A stretch of DNA of 64,000 nt from assembly GCA_016184005.1 (NCBI GenBank), contig JACPDL010000003.1, positions 235,632-299,631 of the forward strand. Reading direction: 5' to 3'. The notes under the pieces are model-generated. The model was not told the origin of the DNA. It saw only the letters and a program-made list of their open reading frames with translations, and searched no databases. Shown here piece after piece: positions 33,527 through 40,479 of this stretch (position 1 is the first letter of the stretch; each line of letters starts with the position of its first letter). This stretch comes from Candidatus Aenigmatarchaeota archaeon (GTDB lineage: Archaea; Aenigmatarchaeota; Aenigmatarchaeia; GW2011-AR5). Position numbers and translations under genes: made by a program.

Positions 33527-34700
33527 AGGCTTTACTATTCAGGAAAAAGCTTAATGTCTTTGCTGAATAGCGGTTAGCGAGCAGCCTGCTTTTTCTTCTC
33601 CACATATCCATAGGTACTCTGAGGCGGGTTGCTGCGTAATCCATCGCCTGTTTCATTGTTTCAAAATTTTGATGCGGTTTGCCCATGGCATCCCTCATAT
33701 TTTCGCGGACATTCCAGACACCGAGAGGTATGTAACCTTCATAGCATTCCCGCAGCACGATGGCTCCGGCTTGCCTTCTTTCACCTGCCAGATGTTCAGC
33801 TATGGCAAGCTTTGCTGAATAGTAACAACCGCCTATCGATGCATAGCCTTTCTTGCCCTCGTAGCCTTCGTGGTCGCCGTAGATTTCCAGATGATCTCCT
33901 ATAACCTGCGGGAAGAACGCCTCCATTGTCTCGTACTGCCACATCGTCGGGGTCAGGATAACAACAAACCTGTTGCCAAGATTCTGCGTCTCGTAGACCC
34001 TGTATTCATCTATTATTGGGAGGAACCTGACTTGCTGCAGCAGATTTTTCCCCAGCATATCGTCTACTGCAGTAATGCTCCAGCGTGTCGGCACCAGACG
34101 GCGGTTTTTCTGAAGGCCGAAAGCGCCAACGCTCAGTGCTTTCTGCAGGCTCGAGACTGCCAAGCCTTTTTCGTACAGGGAAATGACTGCGTCTCTTGAG
34201 AGAAGATCAGTATCATAGAATGCCTTTTCCATGTCAGGTTCAAATTTCTCGGCACTGGCGCTCACTTCTTTCATTGGCGCGCTTGGGCCGAAAGGCTGGA
34301 TCTCCTCGTTGAAGAATCTTCCCCTCGGGAGCTTTGAGAACTCGACTTCAACATCAACTGAATCTTTTGCTAGAGCTATCTCGCGAACAAGATTCACGGT
34401 CCTGTTGGATTCAATGCCTTTACTGGCATGTACGGCTTCTTTCCCCCTTACAAGCTGAAGGCGGAAATTTATGATATCCGCAACATCTTTGCTTCCAATC
34501 CACTGTTCCGGCAGATCCATTATGGCTGTATTGCCATGTGTCGGCGGCACCAAGGGCCCGATGAAGACTTTTGGGTATTCGTATCTGCCAATGAAAACAC
34601 TGGGCGGCGAAGATCCGTCTATTTTCTCGCCTACAGAAGCTGAACGGAATTTCATCCTCTTTGTCAATCGTTCAATGTAAGCAGCTTTGCCACGAATCAT
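33519..34700 (-). CDS. NreA-family DNA repair protein
   Basis: A 393-residue protein of the archaeal Nre family (VFIGRYEYPKVFIGPLVPP, VRGKEAVHASKG, LYEKGLAVSSLQKALSVGA, FGLQKNRRLVPTRWSITAVD are typical segments). NreA acts with DNA repair in haloarchaea. No N-terminal zinc finger is visible, and no clear PCNA-binding box at the C-terminus. It is probably co-transcribed with thiI. Confidence 0.82.
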   Translation of the reverse strand: MIRGKAAYIERLTKRMKFRSASVGEKIDGSSPPSVFIGRYEYPKVFIGPLVPPTHGNTAIMDLPEQWIGSKDVADIINFRLQLVRGKEAVHASKGIESNRTVNLVREIALAKDSVDVEVEFSKLPRGRFFNEEIQPFGPSAPMKEVSASAEKFEPDMEKAFYDTDLLSRDAVISLYEKGLAVSSLQKALSVGAFGLQKNRRLVPTRWSITAVDDMLGKNLLQQVRFLPIIDEYRVYETQNLGNRFVVILTPTMWQYETMEAFFPQVIGDHLEIYGDHEGYEGKKGYASIGGCYYSAKLAIAEHLAGERRQAGAIVLRECYEGYIPLGVWNVRENMRDAMGKPHQNFETMKQAMDYAATRLRVPMDMWRRKSRLLANRYSAKTLSFFLNSKAYA

Positions 34701-34754
34701 ATTGGACACCACACAATGTTATTTATTTCTGCCTGAAGAAATAGTTTTGGTTAT

Positions 34755-35399
34755 ATGAAAATAGGTGTTCTGGGTACAGGCGAAGTCGGGCAGACTCTGG
34801 GCGAGGGTTTTGCAAAACTAGGCCACCGGGTAATGATAGGTTCCAGAGACCCATCGAAGAAGGAAGTGCAGGAATGGCTAGCAAAAACAAAGGCTGAAGC
34901 GGGCAGTTTTGCAGGTGCTGCTGCTTTCGGAGAATTGATAGTCCTGGCAACCCGCTGGGAAAAGGGCGCCACGGAAAATGCCATCAAGCTTGCAGGCAAA
35001 GAGAATTTTACAGGCAAGATTGTCATTGACGTTACAAACCCCCTTGACTTTTCAGCGGGCGCCCCGAAACTGGATGTTGCTTACCCTGATTCTGCCGGAG
35101 CAAGAGTACAGAAGTGGCTGCCTCAGGCAAAAGTAGTCAAGGCATTCAACATAATAACCGCCAGTTACATGACAAACCCGCATCTCGCAGAAGGCAAGCC
35201 TGACCTTTTCATAGCCGGGAACGACGGAGCTGCAAAAAAGACAGTGAAGGAAATAGCCATGAAGTTCGGCTGGGAAAACGTGCACGACATGGGCAGCATA
35301 GAACAGTCATACCTCCTGGAAGCATTAGCGATGCTCTGGGTACGTTACGGCTTTCTTAACGACCATTGGACGCACGGATTCAAGCTTCTGAAGAAATGA
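34755..35399 (+). CDS. NAD(P)-binding F420-reductase-like protein
   Basis: A 214-residue protein with the nucleotide-binding start GVLGTGEVGQTLGEGFAKLG, a phosphate-binding SRDPSK (NADP preference) and IVIDVTNPLD. It resembles NADPH-dependent F420 oxidoreductases (COG2085), but many relatives use other substrates, and no F420 biosynthesis genes are visible here. A GGTTATATG start context with an AT-rich upstream region is seen. Confidence 0.8.
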   Translation: MKIGVLGTGEVGQTLGEGFAKLGHRVMIGSRDPSKKEVQEWLAKTKAEAGSFAGAAAFGELIVLATRWEKGATENAIKLAGKENFTGKIVIDVTNPLDFSAGAPKLDVAYPDSAGARVQKWLPQAKVVKAFNIITASYMTNPHLAEGKPDLFIAGNDGAAKKTVKEIAMKFGWENVHDMGSIEQSYLLEALAMLWVRYGFLNDHWTHGFKLLKK

Positions 35400-35410
35400 A
35401 ACTATAGTCG

Positions 35411-35559
35411 CTGACATAAGTCTTCAGACATTACTTATGTCAGTTCCTTACCTGCAAAGGAGCAGAACTCCTTTGAGGCCTCAAAAGCTACGCTTTTGCA
35501 GGTAGCAAGGACAGAATCTTGTATGGATATTTCTGTCACTTGCTATAACAGCAAGATTC
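35411..35559. repeat. Multi-module branched palindrome
   Basis: CTGACATAAGT (35411-35421) pairs with ACTTATGTCAG (35433-35443). Next, a TGCAGGTA outer stem encloses AAAGGAG/CTCCTTT (35456-35474) and CAAAAGC/GCTTTTG (35482-35498), giving a three-way junction. Last, GAATCTTG (35514-35521) pairs with CAAGATTC (35552-35559). It fills the gap behind the gene at 34755. No coding sense is seen in it. Confidence 0.75.
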
Positions 35560-35573
35560 AATAGCGTGATCAC

Positions 35574-35663
35574 GTGGATAAAACAACAATAGACGTATAC
35601 TTGACACTTGCTTTTGTTATCGGAATGCTTGTCTTGGCTTTTTTGTTGTTCCCTGCAGAATGA
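35574..35663 (+). CDS. Possible single-helix membrane micro-protein
   Basis: A GTG-started frame of 29 residues, nearly all of it one hydrophobic helix (YLTLAFVIGMLVLAFLLFP). A GTGAT site precedes the GTG. Small hydrophobic proteins of this kind are real in archaea, but there is no further evidence. Confidence 0.35.
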   Translation: MDKTTIDVYLTLAFVIGMLVLAFLLFPAE

Positions 35664-35788
35664 CTGTACTTAAAAATTCAATTAACCACCTAATAACTTC
35701 CTCTAATGTTCGGCTACCTTGCCTTACTTCAATTAAAAATTTTGCGCCTTCCTTTCTTTTTAAAGATAAAAGCTGTAGTAGATCGTCA

Positions 35789-36526
35789 ATGAAATCTGTC
35801 ATAGGTCTTCCATCAGGTAAATTGCAGGGCCCTACTTATGAATTTCTTTCAGAAAGGGGAATTAAGCTGCCAGACTACAGTCCTGAGCTTGGAATTAGAA
35901 ATTACAGGATAGAAACGGATGATGCTGTCTTTGTTATAGACACGTCCAGGGATCTTCCAAAGAGAGTTGCGACCGGAGATGTCGATGCTGCAATTGCAGG
36001 CGAAAGCGAAATCCAAGAGTTTTTAGGAGAAAGGGCAACTGCCAGAATCAATAGGGTTAGAAGCGTTTTCTACGAAGCTTCTGAAGCATTTTATGTAAGA
36101 CCACTGCCCCCTTACCTGACATGGAAGCTCGTAGTGCTTGTCAGGAAAGATGCAAAGGACAGGACATTTCATGACATGTTAAAAAGGCTAAATGCCAGGG
36201 ACATGAGAATGCCGCTGATTTCCTGGACAGAATATCCTTATTCAGAAAGAAGCCTGCTGCAGGAGCTTATTCCTGACATGACTGTTGGAATGTATCCCTA
36301 CTCCGACGGGGATGTAGTTATCATGGCGTCATCTGGGGCCACAGAATCGAAACTAAGAGCCGGCGACTCTAGTTTCGGCCTGGAAGTTGTTTCGTCCGGC
36401 AAGACAGCAGAGCTCAACGGGCTAAGGCCATTCTCTGAAACAGAAAAAATCTACAGGCCTGTCATGATGCAAGGTATAGGAACAAACAACGGTTTTGTGA
36501 AAGAGCTTGTCAAGCAGCTGGAATGA
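35789..36526 (+). CDS. ATP phosphoribosyltransferase (HisG)-like protein
   Basis: A 245-residue protein of the HisG fold: start GLPSGKLQGPTYEFL, the DVDAAIAGES segment and the phosphoribosyl diphosphate loop VVSSGKTAELNGL with a final RPVMMQ strand. HisG starts histidine synthesis, but no other his gene is present in the window, so another role is possible. The ATG at 35789 is favoured because CTTTTTAAAG at about 35755-35764 gives leaderless spacing; the earlier frame from 35660 has a less likely start. Confidence 0.72.
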   Translation: MKSVIGLPSGKLQGPTYEFLSERGIKLPDYSPELGIRNYRIETDDAVFVIDTSRDLPKRVATGDVDAAIAGESEIQEFLGERATARINRVRSVFYEASEAFYVRPLPPYLTWKLVVLVRKDAKDRTFHDMLKRLNARDMRMPLISWTEYPYSERSLLQELIPDMTVGMYPYSDGDVVIMASSGATESKLRAGDSSFGLEVVSSGKTAELNGLRPFSETEKIYRPVMMQGIGTNNGFVKELVKQLE

Positions 36527-37222
36527 TTAAACAGCCACTCCAAGAACGCTGCCGAGTCCATAGCCTACCAGCGCAGCAGCCATGCCTATTGCTGTGAGTT
36601 CAATGCCGCTTTTTATCCAGTTCCCTACTGTGATTTTAGCCTTCACTGCGCCAACCAGAAACAGGAAGAGCACGGATACAACGATTGAAGCTGCTATGCC
36701 TTGTCCTATATCGAAGAGAGCAAAAGGTATGAGAGGTATGAGTGAGCCTAAGATTGCAGCAAAACCGACAATTGCTGCGCTCTTCAGTGGATTTCCTCTC
36801 TGCTCCTTGTAAAGATGAAGTTCTTCGGCCATCATGGTTTTCAGCCAGACTTTATCATTTGATGTTATCTTGTTCACAACAGCGTTCAGCAGACTGCCGC
36901 GGAATCCTTTCTTGTAATAAATATCATGGATCTCTTTCTTCTCTTCGTCCGGCATCTCCTTCATTTCCCTTTTTTCCCTCTCGACCTCGCTTTTGTAGAA
37001 ATCTTCCTCTGCTTTTGTGGAGGTGTAAGCCACCGCTGCCATTGAAATGGATTCGCCGAATGTTGCTACAAGGCCTGCAATAAGCACGATTCTTATGTCA
37101 TTCGTGGCTGTAGCGACCCCAAGTATTATTGCCAGAACATTGACAAGCCCGTCCTGCCCTCCGAGTATGAAATCCCTTAAAGTTGAACCGTAGCCCCGCT
37201 TGTGCGGCTCCTGCAATGTCAT
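36527..37222 (-). CDS. VIT1/CCC1-family metal transporter
   Basis: A 231-residue protein with the family start RGYGSTLRDFILGGQDGLVNVLAIILG, a charged cytoplasmic metal-binding domain (about 70-145, KSEVEREKREMKEMPDEEK) and C-terminal helices. The family moves Fe2+ or Mn2+ in exchange for protons. The start at 37222 is chosen because a CTTTAAATC box on the minus strand near 37250 gives leaderless spacing. It is co-oriented with the rhomboid gene upstream. Confidence 0.85.
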   Translation of the reverse strand: MTLQEPHKRGYGSTLRDFILGGQDGLVNVLAIILGVATATNDIRIVLIAGLVATFGESISMAAVAYTSTKAEEDFYKSEVEREKREMKEMPDEEKKEIHDIYYKKGFRGSLLNAVVNKITSNDKVWLKTMMAEELHLYKEQRGNPLKSAAIVGFAAILGSLIPLIPFALFDIGQGIAASIVVSVLFLFLVGAVKAKITVGNWIKSGIELTAIGMAAALVGYGLGSVLGVAV

Positions 37223-37246
37223 GAATATGATTAGAAATTGCACGAT

Positions 37247-37864
37247 TTAAAGTTTCTTCGCAATCCACGCGACTAATGCACCAAATAAGAAGCCGCCTAC
37301 ATGGGCCCAGAACGCTACGCCTGACCCGACGCCGCCCAGCAGGCTTGCGGCACCGAAGATGAACTGCAGCACGAACCAGAAGCCTATCATTACATAAGCC
37401 GGGACGGTGCCGGCATAAAAGTATGACGCCACATGAACGCGCACGTGCGGGAACATCACAAGATATGCCCCAAGCACCCCTGAGATTGCTCCGCTTGCGC
37501 CAATGGCAGGCACAATAGAGCCGGCGTTTGTCAGGAAATGCAGCGCTGTAGCAGCTATACCGCTTGCCAGGTAGAACAGGATAAACTTTATTTTTCCGAG
37601 CCTGTCTTCTACATTGTCGCCGAATATGAAAAGAAACCACATATTGCCAAACAGGTGGTCCAGCCCGCCGTGCAGAAACATGGATGTGAAAACTGTAATT
37701 AAAGCCGGAAATGCAGGTGTGAACCCGTATGTATTTATGATATTCTCGAAGTCCGTGAGGCTCCAGACAAAGATTATGACATTCAGTGCTATGAGCGCAT
37801 ATGTCACGTGCGCTATGTTCTTTGCGACATTCTCGTCTTTATACGGAAACAGCTGGCCTTTCAT
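37247..37864 (-). CDS. Rhomboid intramembrane serine protease
   Basis: A 205-residue protein with six membrane segments, the catalytic Ser in GASGAISG (Ser124) and His in AHVGGF (His188); Asn74 and His70 stabilise the oxyanion. It should cleave membrane proteins in the bilayer. The start codon is the last part of the family C leader at 37862-37972. A second rhomboid is at 52363-53049. Confidence 0.88.
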   Translation of the reverse strand: MKGQLFPYKDENVAKNIAHVTYALIALNVIIFVWSLTDFENIINTYGFTPAFPALITVFTSMFLHGGLDHLFGNMWFLFIFGDNVEDRLGKIKFILFYLASGIAATALHFLTNAGSIVPAIGASGAISGVLGAYLVMFPHVRVHVASYFYAGTVPAYVMIGFWFVLQFIFGAASLLGGVGSGVAFWAHVGGFLFGALVAWIAKKL

Positions 37865-37972
37865 ACTCAGGATACCACCTTCAAATGTATGAAACCATTA
37901 AACCATCAGTATTACCGGTGGTTTCCTGGTATCACAACCATCGTTTGAAAACGATGGTTGTTGATGTGCATC
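37862..37972 (-). repeat. Family C leader element, copy 2
   Basis: Minus strand. It contains the same segments as 24646-24780: CATCAACAACCATCGTTT, AAACGATGGTTGTGATACC with AGGAAACCAC, then GGTGGTATCCTGAGTATG ending at the rhomboid start codon. Here AACCATCGTTT/AAACGATGGTT has only a two-base loop. The central stretch differs from copy 1. It also encodes the last residues of the upstream gene at 37898. Confidence 0.75.
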
Positions 37973-38566
37973 ACGCATTCTGAAAATTACAGGATGACGG
38001 CCTTGGTGATATTCCTGAAGCCCAAGAAGCACTTCAGCACCAGCAGGCTCCGGGGAAAACATCGCATTTGCGATATGAACTGAATTGTCAGACTCCCTTA
38101 AGAACGGTTTTCCACTCTCGAAATCCAAACTATCTGGCAGATCATCAACAAATCTATGAAATGCATCAACATATTGATTGCACAAATTCATTTCAGGAGG
38201 AAAATTGCACTGCATATACCTGATGCTAAGTTTTGCATCAAAAATTGCAATTTTTGCTTGAGTTACAGCGACTCTATATACAGGATCTTTTTGAATCTTT
38301 TCATCATCAATTAAAAACTGCAGATACATATCGGCTTGAGATAAAGGGTCTCTCAAACAGTTATCTTGGGAGAAGCGAAGCTTCTCCGAGATCTTCGGGG
38401 AAACAGAGTTTCTCCGAGATTCCGAAATCCTTTGGATTTCGAGAATTCCAAAAAGCTGCGCTTTTTGAGAAAATTGGTGTCCATGGGCTGCTTTATTGCT
38501 TTGCCGGGAAAATTCATCATAGTATCTTTTGACATTAGTGTGGTCGAATCTGACAGGCACCCTCAT
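37898..38566 (-). CDS. Hypothetical helical protein carrying an in-frame repeat insert
   Basis: A 222-residue protein. Residues about 31-68 are encoded by the family A array at 38363-38476. The segments before and after look like one helical protein (RFDHTNVKRYYDEFS, then DMYLQFLIDDEKIQKD and onwards). The last 20 or so residues (QQPSFSNDGC and so on) come from the family C element. An ATTTAAAATTTC box on the minus strand near 38590 gives a leaderless start at 38566. Function unknown. Confidence 0.6.
   Translation of the reverse strand: MRVPVRFDHTNVKRYYDEFSRQSNKAAHGHQFSQKAQLFGILEIQRISESRRNSVSPKISEKLRFSQDNCLRDPLSQADMYLQFLIDDEKIQKDPVYRVAVTQAKIAIFDAKLSIRYMQCNFPPEMNLCNQYVDAFHRFVDDLPDSLDFESGKPFLRESDNSVHIANAMFSPEPAGAEVLLGLQEYHQGRHPVIFRMRDAHQQPSFSNDGCDTRKPPVILMV
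38363..38476 (+). repeat. Hairpin array, family A, inserted in frame inside a gene
   Basis: Four hairpins with 3-nt loops: GGAGAAGC/GCTTCTCC (38369-38387), GGGGAAAC/GTTTCTCC (38397-38415, one G-U), CGAAATCC/GGATTTCG (38423-38441) and CAAAAAGC/GCTTTTTG (38449-38467). The spacers start with GAGA. Its minus strand is read in the same frame as the copy at 14017, giving similar peptides (FSQKAQLF at the start and KISEKLRFSQD at the end). Confidence 0.85.
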
Positions 38567-38633
38567 GGTTTTTTAGTCATCTGAAATTTTAAATACTGGA
38601 ACATACAATGAAGCATAAAAATGAGGTGATAAG

Positions 38634-38804
38634 ATGGCACATGTTGTTGTTTCACAGGTTAAGGAAACAGTAAAGAAGCATGAGATGAATTGCGGAGGCG
38701 ATTTCTGCGAAGCTCTTGATAAAAAGATAGAGCAGATGATTGCTGATTCTGTTGCACGCGCAAAAAGCAACGACCGCAAGACTGTAAGGTCAGGAGACGT
38801 TTAG
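38634..38804 (+). CDS. Small histone-fold protein (DUF1931-like)
   Basis: A 56-residue protein whose C-terminal half (LDKKIEQMIADSVARAKSN then DRKTVRSGDV) matches the end of archaeal histone-like and DUF1931 proteins, in which RKTV precedes the final helix start. It should bind DNA as a dimer or be a nucleoid factor. It is shorter than a full archaeal histone (about 65-70 residues). A GAGGTGAT site precedes the ATG. Confidence 0.65.
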   Translation: MAHVVVSQVKETVKKHEMNCGGDFCEALDKKIEQMIADSVARAKSNDRKTVRSGDV

Positions 38805-38940
38805 CTGCTGTTTCTTCTATTTCGACTCCTATCTGCTTGATTTTGTTTTATCAATATTCGTTATCCTCAACAGAATGCGATTTTGCAGGCGTCTGCGCTG
38901 CAGAGCCTGCAGGATCAATAAGAATGAAATCCCTTATGCA

Positions 38941-39082
38941 ACCATCACATGAATGTGGTGGTTTCTTTGAGGATTTCTTTCGCTATCGTGTTCGTCTACT
39001 GGTTGACTTGAAGTTGAGCTTCGCTCGACTTAAGTTGCCAGATGAATCGAAGATTCATCTGAGCGGTAGTTTTTACGATAGC
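38941..39082. repeat. Nested palindrome with 3-nt-loop hairpins
   Basis: ACCATCACAT/ATGTGGTGGT (38941-38962) is followed by a large unit. GCTATCGT (38982-38989) pairs with ACGATAGC (39075-39082), CTACTG (38996-39001) with CGGTAG (39064-39069), and inside lie AAGTTGAGC/GCTCGACTT (39011-39031) and CAGATGAATC/GATTCATCTG (39039-39061) with loops TTC and GAA. A spurious reading frame crosses it. Confidence 0.75.
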
Positions 39083-39168
39083 AAAATAATTAGAAAAAGA
39101 TCCGATAAAAAAATGAAATCCATCCTTCGCAAAATGTGCTGGCTTTCTGAAGAAGTCAAAAATGAAAC

Positions 39169-39321
39169 TTACTTTCCAGCTATCTTATGCTTTTTAATAT
39201 ATGCCCAAAGTTTTTTTGTCATTTCGCTCGGTGGCAGATCCTCTTTTCCAAAGACTTCTTCCATGCTTTGATCGCAGCCTTTGAAGCAGATCTTGTACCC
39301 GCCGAAAGCCTTTTTTGCCAT
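39169..39321 (-). CDS. SWIB-like micro-protein
   Basis: A 50-residue protein whose C-terminal half, LPPSEMTKKLWAYIKKHKI, looks like the core helix pair of the SWIB/MDM2 fold (compare MTKKLWAYIKKHNLQ). The ATG at 39321 follows a strong GGAGGT site. The complete SWIB domain is longer (about 75 residues), so this is a trimmed version. It may bind DNA or chromatin proteins. Confidence 0.6.
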   Translation of the reverse strand: MAKKAFGGYKICFKGCDQSMEEVFGKEDLPPSEMTKKLWAYIKKHKIAGK

Positions 39322-39446
39322 TCTTGAAACCTCCATTATTTCTGATTACTAATAACTATCGTAAAAATATCTTTTTAAACCATTAGAGTGCCTTTTGAAG
39401 GGGCTTTTCGTGTTTATGCAGACGGCGTGTTACTGTACTTATCCTA
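39322..39446. other. Short intergenic stretch
   Basis: Between the SWIB-like gene and the small membrane protein gene there is only AT-rich, promoter-like sequence (TTTTTAAACC near 39371). No gene or repeat is seen. Confidence 0.4.
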
Positions 39447-39638
39447 TTAATCACCAATCATGTACGCTATGGGGGTGAGTTCTGCTCCAATAGTTCCGTT
39501 CGACAAAGAAAACAAAGGATAGGATCCAGAGGCTAAATCAAGTACGACACCAGCAGCATAGCCTGCAATAAATCCTCCGGCGGCATATTTTGCCAGCGAA
39601 TGCTCATTTGCCAGCTCTCTCAATCTTCTGAATTCCAT
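39447..39638 (-). CDS. Small membrane protein downstream of sepF
   Basis: A 63-residue protein with one hydrophobic segment (KYAAGGFIAGYAAGVVLDLA). It begins four bases after the sepF stop and is probably translated with it. Possible link to division is only by position. Confidence 0.5.
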   Translation of the reverse strand: MEFRRLRELANEHSLAKYAAGGFIAGYAAGVVLDLASGSYPLFSLSNGTIGAELTPIAYMIGD

Positions 39639-39642
39639 GAAA

Positions 39643-40002
39643 TCATGCCTGCTCGGCTTGTCGGTGAACCTTGGCCGTTTTTGGCGTAATTATGAGCCAT
39701 TCCTCGCCGACGCCGGCTATGTCTCCGTTCAACGAAGTGACAGCCGTCTTGATCCTGTTGACAGACTGCTTGAGTTCGTCCATGTTCGTGTCTTTCAGGT
39801 CCTTTATTTTTGCTATAACAATGTTGTTTGATTTTATCTGCCTTATTATGCGATCGCATGAGGCATAAGAATCAATCTTGTCAACTACTATCGTTGACTG
39901 GTGGCCTGCAAATGCGGGCTCAGGCACTTCGCCCATTTCGTCAGGTTCAAGCTCTTTTTTTTCCTGTTCTTTCTTGCCGAAAAGTCTTTCCATCAAACCC
40001 AT
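39643..40002 (-). CDS. sepF: Cell division protein SepF
   Basis: A 119-residue protein: an N-terminal membrane-targeting helix (MGLMERLFGKK), a charged linker, then the SepF domain (IVVDKIDSYASCDRIIRQIK and TAVTSLNGDIAGVGEEWLII). Archaeal SepF anchors FtsZ to the membrane. FtsZ is not in this window. The ATG at 40002 follows a GGAGATGAG site. Confidence 0.88.
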   Translation of the reverse strand: MGLMERLFGKKEQEKKELEPDEMGEVPEPAFAGHQSTIVVDKIDSYASCDRIIRQIKSNNIVIAKIKDLKDTNMDELKQSVNRIKTAVTSLNGDIAGVGEEWLIITPKTAKVHRQAEQA

Positions 40003-40109
40003 TTTCTCATCTCCGTTTTTCACTTAAAATCAAGCATCTGAAATTCTTAAAGCTATGGCATAGGTCAGGCTTAAATATCGGCAGGCAATAATAAACTAGT
40101 TTGATTTTC

Positions 40110-40232
40110 ATGGCAATAATAGTTAGAGAACGGTTGATGGGCAGGCCCAAGTGCATCATGTGCAGCGGCGACCTCGACAAAGCAACGCTTGGCAGCATAT
40201 GCAACGCCTGCAAGGACAAGATGCACAAGTGA
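40110..40232 (+). CDS. Zinc-ribbon micro-protein
   Basis: A 40-residue protein with CIMC (15-18) and CNAC (31-34) pairs. It is followed five bases later by a small membrane protein gene and precedes it in the same transcript. Function unknown. Confidence 0.6.
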   Translation: MAIIVRERLMGRPKCIMCSGDLDKATLGSICNACKDKMHK

Positions 40233-40236
40233 TGAA

Positions 40237-40479
40237 ATGGTCAAGAATTATGCTTGCAGGCTGATGGGAACAGCAGAAATTCTGCTTGGTGGTGGATTCA
40301 TTTATCTTGGCAGCGGAAATGCTTCAGATGCTCTGAACTTTTTCAATGGAGTTGGTGCTGGACTCGGTGCCGCAGGAGTAGCCACTTTTTTAATTCCGGA
40401 AATTGACAGATTTAGCAACTACTATCGTGACCTTAGAAGAAGAAGTGAAAAAGAAGGTCCTAGCTTCTCGTACGATTAA
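40237..40479 (+). CDS. Small two-helix membrane protein
   Basis: An 80-residue protein with two hydrophobic segments (ILLGGGFIYLGSG and GAGLGAAGVATFLI) separated by a short loop, and a charged C-terminal tail. The arrangement resembles the protein at 43233-43496. Its end overlaps the convergent MFS gene by 20 bases. Confidence 0.55.
   Translation: MVKNYACRLMGTAEILLGGGFIYLGSGNASDALNFFNGVGAGLGAAGVATFLIPEIDRFSNYYRDLRRRSEKEGPSFSYD

Noticed and set aside
34690-34700. Zinc finger at the N-terminus of the NreA-like protein
   Set aside because: No cysteine pairs occur in the first residues; the protein begins directly at the conserved domain.
38837-39271. A 144-codon plus-strand reading frame
   Set aside because: It runs through the branched palindrome and over the SWIB-like gene on the other strand. 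Its sequence has no protein-like pattern.
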